A stretch of 64,000 nucleotides of DNA from Sphingobacteriales bacterium UTBCD1 (GTDB lineage: Bacteria > Bacteroidota > Bacteroidia > Chitinophagales > Chitinophagaceae): contig MWTC01000012.1 of assembly GCA_002066995.1 (NCBI GenBank), positions 175,820 to 239,819 on the forward strand, given 5' to 3'. The notes below the pieces were generated by a model. The model was not told where the DNA came from and ran no database searches. It worked only from the letters and a program-made list of their open reading frames with translations. This document shows positions 34,908 to 44,579 of this stretch, piece by piece. Each line of letters starts with the position of its first letter. Position 1 is the first letter of the stretch. The translations under genes and the position numbers were made by a program.

Positions 34908-35471
34908 TCATCTTATCTTATACACAAAATCATTGCTTTCAAATTGCCGGGCAATTTCTTTCAGGTCATAAGAAATACTTGCATCAACCAGTTTATCCCC
35001 GGCCTGCAACACAAATCCCCCGATCAGTTCCGGTTTTACTGCTGTCTCCAATTCTATATTTTTCATTTCGGATACGGTCTGAATCTGCTTCACTATTGCC
35101 GATTTAAGTTCTTCGCTCAAAGGAGCCGCAGTGGTGAGCTTCACCGTATAAATATGTTTATATTCTTTGTACTGATCAATGAATGAAGAAATGATTTCCG
35201 GCAGGTGGCTTTCCCTGCCTTTTTTTACCAGTAAATGAGCGAAGATCATTGTCAGTTCGCTCACATTATTTTTAATGACTGCATCAATGATCCTGTCCTT
35301 TTTTTCCAAATTGATGATCGGGCTGCGCAATACATTTACAAATTCCCTGCTTTCCCTGCACAGCAACTGCAGCCATTGCATGTCTTTAATAATATTTTCC
35401 AGCTGCCCTCTTTCAATTGAGAGATCAACCAGTGATTTGGCATACCGGGCAGCGAGACGGGGGTTAGGCAT
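34908..35471 (-). CDS. atpH: F1Fo ATP synthase subunit delta
   Basis: A 187-residue peripheral stalk subunit linking the F1 head to subunit b. The N-terminal helical domain begins RLAARYAKSLVDLSIERGQL, and the C-terminal domain has the conserved IGGFVLQAGDKLVDASISYDLKEIARQF motif. It lies 48 nt upstream of atpA and 67 nt downstream of atpF. Length is normal. Confidence 0.95.
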   Translation of the reverse strand: MPNPRLAARYAKSLVDLSIERGQLENIIKDMQWLQLLCRESREFVNVLRSPIINLEKKDRIIDAVIKNNVSELTMIFAHLLVKKGRESHLPEIISSFIDQYKEYKHIYTVKLTTAAPLSEELKSAIVKQIQTVSEMKNIELETAVKPELIGGFVLQAGDKLVDASISYDLKEIARQFESNDFVYKIR

Positions 35472-35538
35472 TGTAAAAAATCAAATTTTTATATATCAAA
35501 AGTCAAAAAATAAATTCTGAATTTTCAATTTTTACTTT

Positions 35539-36033
35539 TTAATTTAGTTTCACTTCATCTACCAGGCTTCTCACGTGATCTTCCTGGGATTTCTTATCAT
35601 TCAATTCCCTTCTCAATACTTTTTCAGACACTTCGATCACCAGTTTTCCAATCTGGTTTTTCACTTCAGTGATGGCGGCCATTTTTTGAGTATCAATTGC
35701 AGCCTGTGCTTCAACAATGATCTTATTCGCTTCAACCTTGGCCTGCTCTTTCGCCTCGTTGATGATCTTATCCTTTGTCTCCCTTGCTTCTTTCAGCATT
35801 AGCGCCCTTTCTTCACGGGCTTTTGCAAGCAGCACTTCATTTTCACTTTTTATCTGGGCCATTTCGGCTTTTACCGTTTCGGCTGTTGCTAAAGATTCTG
35901 CAATGGTCTCTTCCCTTTTTTTCAAACCGCCAATAATAGCGGGCCAGGCAAATTTTTTCAGAATGAAATAAACTACCAGGAAGGCCACAAGGGTCCAGAT
36001 CAGGAGCCCGAAAGCAGGTATCAGCAGGTTCAT
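35539..36033 (-). CDS. atpF: F1Fo ATP synthase subunit b
   Basis: A 164-residue stator subunit. A single N-terminal membrane helix (about 6-27, FGLLIWTLVAFLVVYFIL) is followed by a long charged coiled coil to about residue 150, which dimerises and reaches the F1 head. A single b gene is present, rather than the b/b' pair of photosynthetic bacteria. It lies 80 nt from atpE. Confidence 0.95.
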   Translation of the reverse strand: MNLLIPAFGLLIWTLVAFLVVYFILKKFAWPAIIGGLKKREETIAESLATAETVKAEMAQIKSENEVLLAKAREERALMLKEARETKDKIINEAKEQAKVEANKIIVEAQAAIDTQKMAAITEVKNQIGKLVIEVSEKVLRRELNDKKSQEDHVRSLVDEVKLN

Positions 36034-36113
36034 ATACTAATTTTACTTTTTTTTGAAAGATACTGCATCCTCCGCCCTGTGCTTCGGATGCAGTAAATTG
36101 TTTGTTGCAACAG

Positions 36114-36380
<267 letters not shown>

Positions 36381-37529
36381 TTATAAGTGCACCTCTTCAT
36401 CATGATGTTCACCTTCGAATGCCTGGCCTACAAAAACAGCAGTCAGCATTGCAAAAATGTATGCCTGAAGAAAAGCCACCAATATTTCAATAAAATAAAT
36501 AAATACGACAAAGGCCACAGAAAAAGGAGAAGCCGAATAACCGGCAACCTTATTCAATGTTCCAAAAATGAATATCAATGAGACAAGGCAAATAATAATA
36601 ATATGCCCGGCCAGCATATTGGCAAAAAGACGTATCATCAAAGCAAAAGGCTTTGTGAATACCCCGAGTATCTCCACCAGTATCAGGATGAACTTAACAC
36701 CAAGAGGTACCGGCGGCCAGAAAATATGCTTCCAGTAATGTTTATTCGAACTGATAAGGATCACCACGAATGCGGTGAGCGCCAGCAGCATAGTAAAGGC
36801 AATATTTCCGGCTACGTTTGCCGAGCCCGGGATCAGCGCTATCAGGGCATTGAATAAAATAAAAAAGAAAACCGTTTCGATATATGGAAGATATTTTTCA
36901 TACTTGTGCCCCAGGTTAGGTTTAGCCACATCATCACGTATAAAAGTGATCACCGGTTCCAGCAGGCTTTGTATTCCTTTTGGCGCAGTCTTCACGCCTT
37001 CTCCTCTTTTATACTTTTTGGCAATCACCAGCATTACCCAAACCAATAATGCCAAAGCAAGGATCATCTGCACTACGTTCCTGCTAAGTGAAAAATCGTA
37101 CACTTTCACCCCGGGTTCCGGCTCGCCATGTTCATTTACCGCGATGATCTGGCCTGCATGATATTTCTTACTGTCCAGTTTCCATTCTTCCATGTTTTCG
37201 CCTGTCAGCAATGCATATCCTTTTACTGTTTTCTCCCCGTGTTCAAAAGAAGAGGACATAAAAGAAGTAAGTCCTTTCTGCGGAGAGTACAGGATAACCG
37301 GAAGCGGGATCGTTACATGGTGTTCTTTACCGCCGGAGTGATAGGAAAAAAAGTGAAATTCATGACCGTCGGAGATATGGCCGAAAATAACTTCATCGGC
37401 ATCAAATATCTTTTCTTTTTTCGGGGCCGTCGAATCTCCGTTTTGGCCGGCAAAAGAAGTATTAAAAAAGATGAGTAAAACAAGGCTGAAAGTCGCTCCC
37501 AACAAGCATTTGGCCCTTCTTTGCAACAT
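36381..37529 (-). CDS. atpB: F1Fo ATP synthase subunit a
   Basis: A 382-residue Fo subunit, longer than the E. coli one (271) because of an N-terminal signal (about 1-28) and a periplasmic extension of about 125 residues that is usual in Bacteroidota. Five or six membrane helices follow from about residue 150. The essential Arg is in MIRLFANMLAGH (about 312-323), next to the c-ring. The C-terminus is His/Glu-rich. It is the first gene of the operon. Confidence 0.95.
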   Translation of the reverse strand: MLQRRAKCLLGATFSLVLLIFFNTSFAGQNGDSTAPKKEKIFDADEVIFGHISDGHEFHFFSYHSGGKEHHVTIPLPVILYSPQKGLTSFMSSSFEHGEKTVKGYALLTGENMEEWKLDSKKYHAGQIIAVNEHGEPEPGVKVYDFSLSRNVVQMILALALLVWVMLVIAKKYKRGEGVKTAPKGIQSLLEPVITFIRDDVAKPNLGHKYEKYLPYIETVFFFILFNALIALIPGSANVAGNIAFTMLLALTAFVVILISSNKHYWKHIFWPPVPLGVKFILILVEILGVFTKPFALMIRLFANMLAGHIIIICLVSLIFIFGTLNKVAGYSASPFSVAFVVFIYFIEILVAFLQAYIFAMLTAVFVGQAFEGEHHDEEVHL

Positions 37530-37549
37530 ACCCTTTTTGAAATTTGCCG

Positions 37550-37583
37550 CAAAGATAAGGGTGCAAACCTGAAAAACCGCAAA
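37550..37583 (-). promoter_or_regulatory. Candidate promoter of the atp operon
   Basis: On the minus strand TATCTTTG (37557-37550) is an exact -7 box and TTTG lies at 37583-37580 with a 22-nt spacer, slightly long. The start near 37543 leaves about 14 nt to the atpB ATG. It sits in the 74-nt gap after the ABC transporter gene. Confidence 0.55.
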
Positions 37584-37603
37584 AATGGTAAAAATGAAAG
37601 ACT

Positions 37604-39379
37604 CTATGCCACTTTGGATTTTTGATCAAACTGAAGGCGATAAAGCTTGTAGTAAAAACCTTGCTTTTCCATTAATTCATCATGGTTGCCCATCTCTTTT
37701 ATCTCGCCTTTATCAAGTACAATGATCAAATTTGCCTTCCGGATAGTAGAAAGCCTGTGGGCAATGATGATTGAAGTCCTGTCTTTGATCAGCGTGTCAA
37801 TCGCATGCTGAATCAATTGCTCACTTTCCGTATCTACAGATGAAGTTGCTTCATCAAGTATAAGAATGGAAGGATCATACAATAATGCACGGATGAAAGA
37901 CAGCAGTTGCCGCTGGCCCAATGAAAGTGTGGATCCTCTTTCCATGACATTATACTCATATTCCCCCGGCAATCGCATAATGAAATCGTGCATACCGATC
38001 AGCTTTGCCGCTTCAATCACTTTTTCTTTTGAAATATCAGGATTTCTTAAAGTAATATTGTCCATCACTGTACCGGAAAAAAGAAACACATCCTGCAAAA
38101 CCACACCGATATTCTTCCTAAGAACATCCAGGTAATAATCTTCAATACGAACATCATCAATTTTGATAGCTCCTTTTTGAATATGGTAAAGCCGGTTCAG
38201 TAAACTGATTATGGTTGTCTTTCCACTGCCGGTATGCCCAACAATTGCTACTGTTTCGCCTGCATTCACCCGGAAGCTGACGTTCTTTAAAACATAATTT
38301 TCATCACTATAGGCAAACCACACTTGTTCAAAACTGATTTTTCCTTTCACTCCGTCTTCCGCTTTATAAGCAAGTTCACCCGGTTCCGGTATAAAATCCT
38401 TATTATCCAAAACTTTAAACACTCTTTCACTTGCCACTATTCCCATCTGAAGTACATTGAATTTATCAGCGATCACTCTCAGTGGCCGAAACAACAGGTT
38501 CAGGCAAAGAAGAAATGCCACTACGGTTCCCTGTTCATCTTTATGAAGAAGTAATGCCTCTTTGGCAGTCCACCATACTATGAGGCCGACAGATAAAGCG
38601 AGAACAATTTCCACTACAGGAAAAAAAACCGAGTAAGCGAAGATCGCACTGATGTTGGCATTGCGATGTTCCCGGTTTATCTTTTTAAATTTGGTAAATT
38701 CTTTTTCCTCTGCGGCAAATGCCTGCACTACCTGCATACCCGTAAGGTGTTCCTGCACAAAAGCATTCAAAGCCGCCACTGCATTGCGGACACGAAAAAA
38801 AGATTTCCTGACACTTTCTTTAAAATAATAAGTTGCAATGATCATGATGGAAAACGGAATTAAAGATATCAGAGTCAGCTGCCAGTCTCTTGAAAACATA
38901 TAGGCCAGCACACAAATAATGGAAAGCATGTCAGCAATGATCGGTATCAGCCCGTCGGAAAAAATATCATTGATGGATTCGATATCATTGATCGTTCTTG
39001 TCGTCAGCGTGCCGATCGGTGTTTTATCAAACTGGGATAAATTTAATCCCAGGATCTTTTTATAAACGGTCACCCTCAGATCCCTGACCACTGCTTGACC
39101 CAGCCAGGCAGTGATAAAAGAGAAAACAAACCGAAGCGTTGTTTCTACCAGTATCAGTCCAATCTGGATTATGGTGATCCGTATCACCATATTAATAAGA
39201 GAATGAGCGATATACTTATCTACGGTAAGCTGTATGAGCATGGGCCTGACCGGGGTAATAACCGCCAATACGATAGCCAGTGCAACGGAAAGGAAAAATT
39301 TTTTCTTGTAAGGCGCAGCGTAATGAAATACCCTGCGCAAAGGCCCAAAATTCAATATCCTGCTTTTCTGTTCCGGCAA
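37604..39379 (-). CDS. ABC transporter, fused permease-ATPase (MsbA-like)
   Basis: A 591-residue half-transporter. Six membrane helices lie in about 20-320, then an ATPase domain: Walker A GHTGSGKTT (about 375-383), signature LSLGQRQLLSF (about 478-488), Walker B SILILDEATSSVD (about 499-511) and the H-loop in IIAHRLSTI. Homodimeric exporters of this class flip lipids such as lipid A or export drugs; the substrate is unproven. The start is a TTG: no ATG lies between the upstream stop and this codon, and a -7 box (minus strand TAATTTTG, 39406-39399) sits about 20 nt upstream. Confidence 0.92.
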   Translation of the reverse strand: MPEQKSRILNFGPLRRVFHYAAPYKKKFFLSVALAIVLAVITPVRPMLIQLTVDKYIAHSLINMVIRITIIQIGLILVETTLRFVFSFITAWLGQAVVRDLRVTVYKKILGLNLSQFDKTPIGTLTTRTINDIESINDIFSDGLIPIIADMLSIICVLAYMFSRDWQLTLISLIPFSIMIIATYYFKESVRKSFFRVRNAVAALNAFVQEHLTGMQVVQAFAAEEKEFTKFKKINREHRNANISAIFAYSVFFPVVEIVLALSVGLIVWWTAKEALLLHKDEQGTVVAFLLCLNLLFRPLRVIADKFNVLQMGIVASERVFKVLDNKDFIPEPGELAYKAEDGVKGKISFEQVWFAYSDENYVLKNVSFRVNAGETVAIVGHTGSGKTTIISLLNRLYHIQKGAIKIDDVRIEDYYLDVLRKNIGVVLQDVFLFSGTVMDNITLRNPDISKEKVIEAAKLIGMHDFIMRLPGEYEYNVMERGSTLSLGQRQLLSFIRALLYDPSILILDEATSSVDTESEQLIQHAIDTLIKDRTSIIIAHRLSTIRKANLIIVLDKGEIKEMGNHDELMEKQGFYYKLYRLQFDQKSKVA

Positions 39380-39477
39380 AATTTTCTGATTAAAACGACA
39401 AAATTACTGATTCAACCTGAAGACCGGGGAGAGAAAGTAATGTGTAAAAAGCTCATTACTTAATGCTTTTTCAAGAT

Positions 39478-41697
39478 TCACTGCTCATCATCTTCATTTC
39501 CTCCCATGGCAATTTTATAGGCTTTAATGAAAAGAGCGCCGAGATTTTTATAAGGAGGAATATAATCTTCAAAGCCTTCCACTTTCACTTTTTTCTCCAG
39601 GTCCTGCCAGAAAGGAATCCATTCAATATCTTTTCCATTGCGCACTGTTTCCATCAGCAATTCAAAAAACGGGCGGTTAATCGCCGTCTTGCCGATCTGC
39701 TTGGATGCAATGATATGGGCATCGGGAGCTTTTTTCAATACATCGTTAATAAGATGGTATCCTCCGCATGAACCGAGGAAAACGATCTTGGAAGAGGGAA
39801 ACATCTGGTCAATAGTGGACTCTGCATAATAACTATGGCCCCGGTGAATGGTGATCGTGGGATTCAATTTGGTTTTCTCTAAATAATCGGTAAGATCTTT
39901 TTGAGCTTTTTCATCTTCACCGCTTTCTTCCGGCAATGGCTTGTTGGAAAAAATTGTCACCGGCTTACCTTTTATAGAACTGATCGTAATCCATTCAGGA
40001 TTGCTGTTGTCAATTTTCCAGAGAGCCGGGTTAAACATTTTTTTGAATCCTTCAAAAATATTCTGCCCGTCTTTATCTCCATAAAAAAAGACTTCCATGA
40101 TTACCCTGCCGCTATCATTTGCCAATAATTTATACGGAACATTATAGATTGGCGGTATCCCGAATTCTTTTGAAAGGTCTATTTTATTTGTTGAGTCGGC
40201 CGATAAAAAAAGTTTATATAACAAGTCATACATCACCGTTCCTCTTTTATTACCGGCCGCTTTGTTCCGCTCATAGTTTAACCGGACGTTCTTCAGCATT
40301 TCGTTGGCAACGGGTTTCATGGTTTCGGAAATACTGGCGTACGAATCTGCCACATCCACTCCGTCTTCAAGCCCACTAGAAGATTCCAAACCACTGACAA
40401 ATGCCCTCATTAATACAGTGGCATCGTCATGGCTGGGAAAACTGCCCAGAAAATTGCCCAGTGTATTATACCCGGCAGCCATTTTAATAAATTTCCTGTA
40501 CTTGTCAAATTTTACACTCAGCAATAATGAATCACCCCGCTTATTGATGCGTTTCATCATCAGCGGGTACACACCATTTACAAAACTGGAAGTATAAATG
40601 ATCCCGTCAGTATAAACAGCGAGATAATACAATTCCTCCGCTGTCAATGTCTGTATGATCCTGAAACGAATATTGGGGTCATCCACTTCATGCAGGCCAT
40701 TAATTGTATTGACAAAAACATCTGTAGCTTTTGTTTCCAGCATTTTTCCCAGGTCACGAAAACCATAGGCCGTATCTTTATTAATGGCACGGCTTACATA
40801 ATCCATCCTCGTTTTCACCAGCATCCGGTAATAGGCAATCGAATCATTGCGGACTGAATCTATAGCTTCAAAAGTGGTTCTGCCGGCCACGATGTTCCCG
40901 AGAAAAGGATAATACAGACGCCCGCTTTTATTCTTTGCCATTCGTACCACCGCTACCACAAACGGATCATCCTTTATACTGCTGATGATATATCCCAGCT
41001 TATTGCCGGCCTGCGCATAATCATACAACAGTTCAGGATATTTTTTTGAAACCACTTTGATCAGGCTGTCTGCAAACGGAACACCAGGATTTTCGGTCAG
41101 TACTCTGAATGTCTGTTTCGGATGCAGGGCGCAATACTTTCTCAACAGCAGGTTCCGGATGTCTTTGTAACCGGGGTTGTTATCAAATGCACCCGATAGA
41201 AAAACAGAATTGCCGATCTCATAAGGAAGAGATTCAAAATAATCTTTTGCGTTTATTCCTTTCTCATCCAGGTTGATGCAATCCTCATAGGCATTGAGCA
41301 CAGCAGGCAGATTCATCGGGTCGGCCTGCTTTGTTTTCCAGCTCTTCTGCAGGTTGGATAATAAGGTAGCTGTCCTGCGTATGTACAGTACTTTCTTCTG
41401 GTCGGCAAGGCTGCTGTCCATTTCAATTTTGTAAAGAATGGAAGCCACTTTCCACTTAATTGCATAATTGATCAGGTAGTTGATCTCGCCATTGGATGAA
41501 ACCGTGAGCCGGTCATCATCTTTGCCATCGTATTTCAGGATGTTTTTTTGTTCTTTTTTTACCTCATCGTGAAAAAGCTGGTGCCGGAACACCGGTACAA
41601 AACTCTTCAATACCGCAGTATCAATCTGAGCTGAACTGATGCGGGAAAACAGTGCAAAGCAAATAAACGGGAACAGGTATCTGGCAATTGCTATCAT
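39478..41697 (-). CDS. Large secreted protein with a possible clan CD (caspase/gingipain-like) C-terminal domain
   Basis: A 739-residue exported protein with a signal peptide (about 1-23, RISSAQ). Most of the chain (about 30-590) is helical and unrecognised. Near the C-terminus a hydrophobic strand leads to TIHRGHSYY (His621) and another leads to KIVFLGSCGG (Cys644), followed by APDAHIIASKQIGKTAINRPFFE. A strand-G-H then strand-x-C pattern with this spacing is that of the His-Cys dyad of clan CD peptidases such as gingipain, clostripain and CHAT. The assignment is by motif only and needs a profile search. It is monocistronic. Confidence 0.6.
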   Translation of the reverse strand: MIAIARYLFPFICFALFSRISSAQIDTAVLKSFVPVFRHQLFHDEVKKEQKNILKYDGKDDDRLTVSSNGEINYLINYAIKWKVASILYKIEMDSSLADQKKVLYIRRTATLLSNLQKSWKTKQADPMNLPAVLNAYEDCINLDEKGINAKDYFESLPYEIGNSVFLSGAFDNNPGYKDIRNLLLRKYCALHPKQTFRVLTENPGVPFADSLIKVVSKKYPELLYDYAQAGNKLGYIISSIKDDPFVVAVVRMAKNKSGRLYYPFLGNIVAGRTTFEAIDSVRNDSIAYYRMLVKTRMDYVSRAINKDTAYGFRDLGKMLETKATDVFVNTINGLHEVDDPNIRFRIIQTLTAEELYYLAVYTDGIIYTSSFVNGVYPLMMKRINKRGDSLLLSVKFDKYRKFIKMAAGYNTLGNFLGSFPSHDDATVLMRAFVSGLESSSGLEDGVDVADSYASISETMKPVANEMLKNVRLNYERNKAAGNKRGTVMYDLLYKLFLSADSTNKIDLSKEFGIPPIYNVPYKLLANDSGRVIMEVFFYGDKDGQNIFEGFKKMFNPALWKIDNSNPEWITISSIKGKPVTIFSNKPLPEESGEDEKAQKDLTDYLEKTKLNPTITIHRGHSYYAESTIDQMFPSSKIVFLGSCGGYHLINDVLKKAPDAHIIASKQIGKTAINRPFFELLMETVRNGKDIEWIPFWQDLEKKVKVEGFEDYIPPYKNLGALFIKAYKIAMGGNEDDEQ

Positions 41698-41888
41698 AAG
41701 GATCGTTCTGCAAATTTAGCATCCCTGCCCGATATAGACGGCGCATACAGCTTAAGTGTTGTAGGTAAAGAATATTTCATTACACTTTTGCCGGCATTCC
41801 CGGCATGATACTTTAAACGCTTTTATTAACTTTTTATTCTGAATGCGAAAAAAACCGTTCGGGTTTTTCAATTCCGCCGGATTCCTAT

Positions 41889-41896
41889 TAGGTTTG
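41889..41896 (+). promoter_or_regulatory. -7 box of the two-component operon
   Basis: TAGGTTTG matches TAnnTTTG exactly; the start near 41903 leaves about 11 nt to the ATG at 41914, which argues against the in-frame GTG at 41896. The expected -33 position holds only TTTT (about 41865). A small GC hairpin (TGCCGG/CCGGCA, 41789-41805) lies further upstream. Confidence 0.5.
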
Positions 41897-41913
41897 TGCA
41901 AACTTCCCAACTA

Positions 41914-42594
41914 ATGGAAACCAGGGCAAGAAAAGTACTGATAGCCGATGATGAGCCGGACATATTAGAAATTCTGAAGTATAATCTTGCCGGAGAAGGA
42001 TATGAAGTTATAACAGCCAAAGATGGTGACGAAGCGCTGGGCAAAGCCAGGCTCCACCATCCTGACCTGATCGTTCTTGATATAATGATGCCCAGGAAAA
42101 CAGGTGTGCAGGTTTGCCAGATACTCCGCAGCCTGCCTGAATTCAAAAACACGCTCATTATCTTTCTTACAGCATTGAATGATGAAGCCACCCAGATCAA
42201 AGGGCTGGAAACCGGAGCTGATGATTATGTGAGCAAACCGGTAAGCCCAAGAGTATTTTTAAGTAAAGTGCATTCATTGTTCCGCCGGTTGTCCAAACCG
42301 GGAAGCCAAATGCTGGAACTTGATCCTATCAGTATAGACCCGGAGAAATTTATCGTTCAGGTAAAAGGGAAGGGCATTGTCCTTGCAAAAAAAGAATTTG
42401 AATTATTGTATTTGCTTGCGCAAAAGCCGGGACGGGTTTTTTTGAGAAATGAGATCCTGCATGAAGTGTGGGGCAATGACGTGATCGTTGGCGACCGCAC
42501 TATTGACGTTCATATCCGGAAGATCAGGCAAAAACTGGGCATTGATTGTATCAAAACGGTGAAAGGAGTGGGATATAAGTTTGAAGTATCCTGA
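41914..42594 (+). CDS. Response regulator, OmpR/PhoB type
   Basis: A 226-residue two-domain regulator. The receiver has the acidic pocket (DDEPD near 12-16), phosphoacceptor Asp56 in IVLDIMMP and Lys108 in YVSKPVS. The C-terminal winged helix (about 130-226) has the LVLKKEF-like opening and the GDRTIDVHIRKIRQKLG recognition region. It is followed by a histidine kinase gene and faces a pst-phoU operon, so it is probably the PhoB-type phosphate-starvation regulator; this is inferred from context. Confidence 0.92.
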   Translation: METRARKVLIADDEPDILEILKYNLAGEGYEVITAKDGDEALGKARLHHPDLIVLDIMMPRKTGVQVCQILRSLPEFKNTLIIFLTALNDEATQIKGLETGADDYVSKPVSPRVFLSKVHSLFRRLSKPGSQMLELDPISIDPEKFIVQVKGKGIVLAKKEFELLYLLAQKPGRVFLRNEILHEVWGNDVIVGDRTIDVHIRKIRQKLGIDCIKTVKGVGYKFEVS

Positions 42595-42690
42595 TTGATC
42601 TTATTAAAATCCAGATCAAACAACCTGCATGGCACTTTTATGAATCTGCGACTTAATTTTCAGAATCGGCCGGAATGGTAACTTCGCACA

Positions 42691-43740
42691 ATGCTTCCTG
42701 CAAAAAACATCTCTCCGCGAACTTATTCTTTTTTCTCTGCCCTGGTATTAGCCGCTGCCACTGCATTGCTGCTCCTTATTTATCAGAAGAACTGGAAAGA
42801 ATCTGCCGGAATATTTTTGGTAGTCTTTTTTATCAGTTTTTTTTTATTTTCTTTCGTGATCGAACGGTTTGTTTACCGGAAAATAAAGCTCATCTATAAA
42901 TTCATTTACCAGACCAAGGCCACCAAAAAGGAAGAGACCTATTATAAATACCTGCTGCCGCAACGCAGCATTGAAGAAGTGCAGCAGGACGTGGAAGCCT
43001 GGGCTGAAGAACACAAACAGGAAATCGAATCTTTGCGGCAGAATGAACAATTCAGAAAAGAATTTCTTCAGAATCTTTCACATGAATTCAAAACGCCGGT
43101 ATTTGCCATCCAGGGATATGTAGATACTTTATTAAATGGGGCACTGGAAAACCCGGAAGTAAACAGGAAATTTTTAGAAAAAGCTGCAAAAAATATTGAG
43201 CGGCTTACCAACCTGATCAATGATCTCGATGAAATTTCCGGGCTGGAAAGAGGCGAGATCAGCCTGGATAAAGAAAATTTCATCATCCAGGACCTGATAA
43301 AAGAAGTGTTTGAATCACTTTCCCTCAAAGCAGAATCAAGGCATATCAAATGTGGCATCAAAAAAGGATGCGAGTCTCCGCTTGCCGTCTTCGCTGATAA
43401 AGAAAAGATCAGGCAGGTGCTGCGCAATCTTGTGGAGAACTCAGTGAAATACGGAAAAGAAAACGGAACTATTACCGCCAGCATGTACCAGACAGACGGA
43501 GAACATATTCTGATAGAAATCAGCGATGACGGCATTGGCATATCCGAAAAATATTTACAGAGGATATTTGAACGGTTTTACCGGACCGATGAAGGCAGAA
43601 GAATTGATGTAACAGGGAGCGGACTGGGCCTGGCTATTTGCAAACACATTATTGAAGCACACGGACAGAGCATTCATGTGCGCAGTACAGAAGGCGTGGG
43701 AACCACAATTGGCTTTACATTGGAATCAAGGAAGGATTAA
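42691..43740 (+). CDS. Sensor histidine kinase, PhoR-like
   Basis: A 349-residue membrane kinase. Two adjacent membrane helices (about 13-31 and 38-58) are joined by a very short loop, so there is no real periplasmic sensor, as in PhoR. A coiled linker is followed by HisKA with His131 in NLSHEFKTP and a HATPase domain with N-box LRNLVENSVKYG, DDGIGI and GSGLGLAI. No PAS domain is evident between the helices and HisKA. It would phosphorylate the preceding response regulator and may take its signal through PhoU/Pst. Confidence 0.92.
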   Translation: MLPAKNISPRTYSFFSALVLAAATALLLLIYQKNWKESAGIFLVVFFISFFLFSFVIERFVYRKIKLIYKFIYQTKATKKEETYYKYLLPQRSIEEVQQDVEAWAEEHKQEIESLRQNEQFRKEFLQNLSHEFKTPVFAIQGYVDTLLNGALENPEVNRKFLEKAAKNIERLTNLINDLDEISGLERGEISLDKENFIIQDLIKEVFESLSLKAESRHIKCGIKKGCESPLAVFADKEKIRQVLRNLVENSVKYGKENGTITASMYQTDGEHILIEISDDGIGISEKYLQRIFERFYRTDEGRRIDVTGSGLGLAICKHIIEAHGQSIHVRSTEGVGTTIGFTLESRKD

Positions 43741-43865
43741 AAATGATAATAGAATAAATATTTTTATTCCCGAGTCTCACAGCCCGGGCTCGTGTGTGGA
43801 GTGGACCCGGTTTACCTCTATGACAATCTTACCAATTCTATATCTACCCATTCACAAAAATTCCT

Positions 43866-43892
43866 CTGCCTTGGTTCGTGTCCCACGAACCA
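43866..43892. repeat. REP-like hairpin, left copy
   Basis: A 27-bp element whose core is a perfect 8-bp stem, GGTTCGTG (43873-43880) with CACGAACC (43884-43891), and a 3-nt loop. The flank reads CTGCCTT on the outer side. It is repeated in inverted orientation at 44468-44494, on the other side of the RAYT gene. Confidence 0.85.
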
Positions 43893-43896
43893 TTCC

Positions 43897-44448
43897 TTAA
43901 ATCACTTCCCACAAATCTTTCAAAAAGGAAAAATTTTTCTGATTCATCTCATAATATTTGGCTGATGAATATTTATAATCACAAGGATCTTTTACCAATT
44001 GCCAACGCTCTGCAAGCGGATTGTTATGTATGTATTTGAGTTTTTGCAATGCTACTTCATGACTATACAAATGAATAGCTAATGAATCTCTCTGCCAAAA
44101 TTCATGTTTTTTGTTTTCAGCATTTATCCGGTAAGAAGCCAATCTCCCTTCTTTGTGTAACATCTTTCTGAACTCATGTGCCGTATATTTTAAAAATGAA
44201 CCTTGTGCTGTTTCTTTGCCATTAAGTTCATTTGTTTTCCATATCAGGTGAATATGATTGGGCATGATCACAAAAGCATAAACTTCTATTTTGCCTGCCT
44301 GACTTAAATATTCAAGGGAATTAATGATAACATCTTTATAGGAATCTTCAAGCAAAAGTTTTTGCCACTGATTGATGGTGGCTGTCCAGAAAAATATTTC
44401 CCCAATCCCAATATATGATTTTCGCTTATAGGCTAAATCTTCATGCAT
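43897..44448 (-). CDS. REP-associated tyrosine transposase (RAYT, IS200/Y1 family)
   Basis: A 183-residue single-strand DNA nuclease/transposase. The HUH motif is HIH in MPNHIHLIW (His65, His67). The catalytic Tyr is probably Tyr139 in KLKYIHNNP, whose IHNNP context is typical of RAYTs. The chain is full length and the key residues are intact. It is flanked at 4 nt and about 20 nt by two inverted REP-like hairpins. RAYTs process and move REP/REPIN repeats in host genomes. The unit lies in the gap where the kinase and phoU genes converge. Confidence 0.9.
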   Translation of the reverse strand: MHEDLAYKRKSYIGIGEIFFWTATINQWQKLLLEDSYKDVIINSLEYLSQAGKIEVYAFVIMPNHIHLIWKTNELNGKETAQGSFLKYTAHEFRKMLHKEGRLASYRINAENKKHEFWQRDSLAIHLYSHEVALQKLKYIHNNPLAERWQLVKDPCDYKYSSAKYYEMNQKNFSFLKDLWEVI

Positions 44449-44467
44449 ACTTTAAAGTTAGTAAATT

Positions 44468-44494
44468 TGGTTCGTGGGACACGAACCAAGGCAG
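44468..44494. repeat. REP-like hairpin, right copy
   Basis: An exact reverse complement of the left copy over 27 bp (TGGTTCGTG ... CAAGGCAG). The stem is GGTTCGTG (44469-44476) with CACGAACC (44480-44487), loop GGA. A run of seven G follows at 44494-44500. Confidence 0.85.
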
Positions 44495-44579
44495 GGGGGG
44501 AAATTACGAAAGCTGTTCTGAATTTGCAACGCTTCAGTACGCACACAAATTCAGGAGAGAAGATGTTGGGTGAAAAGTA

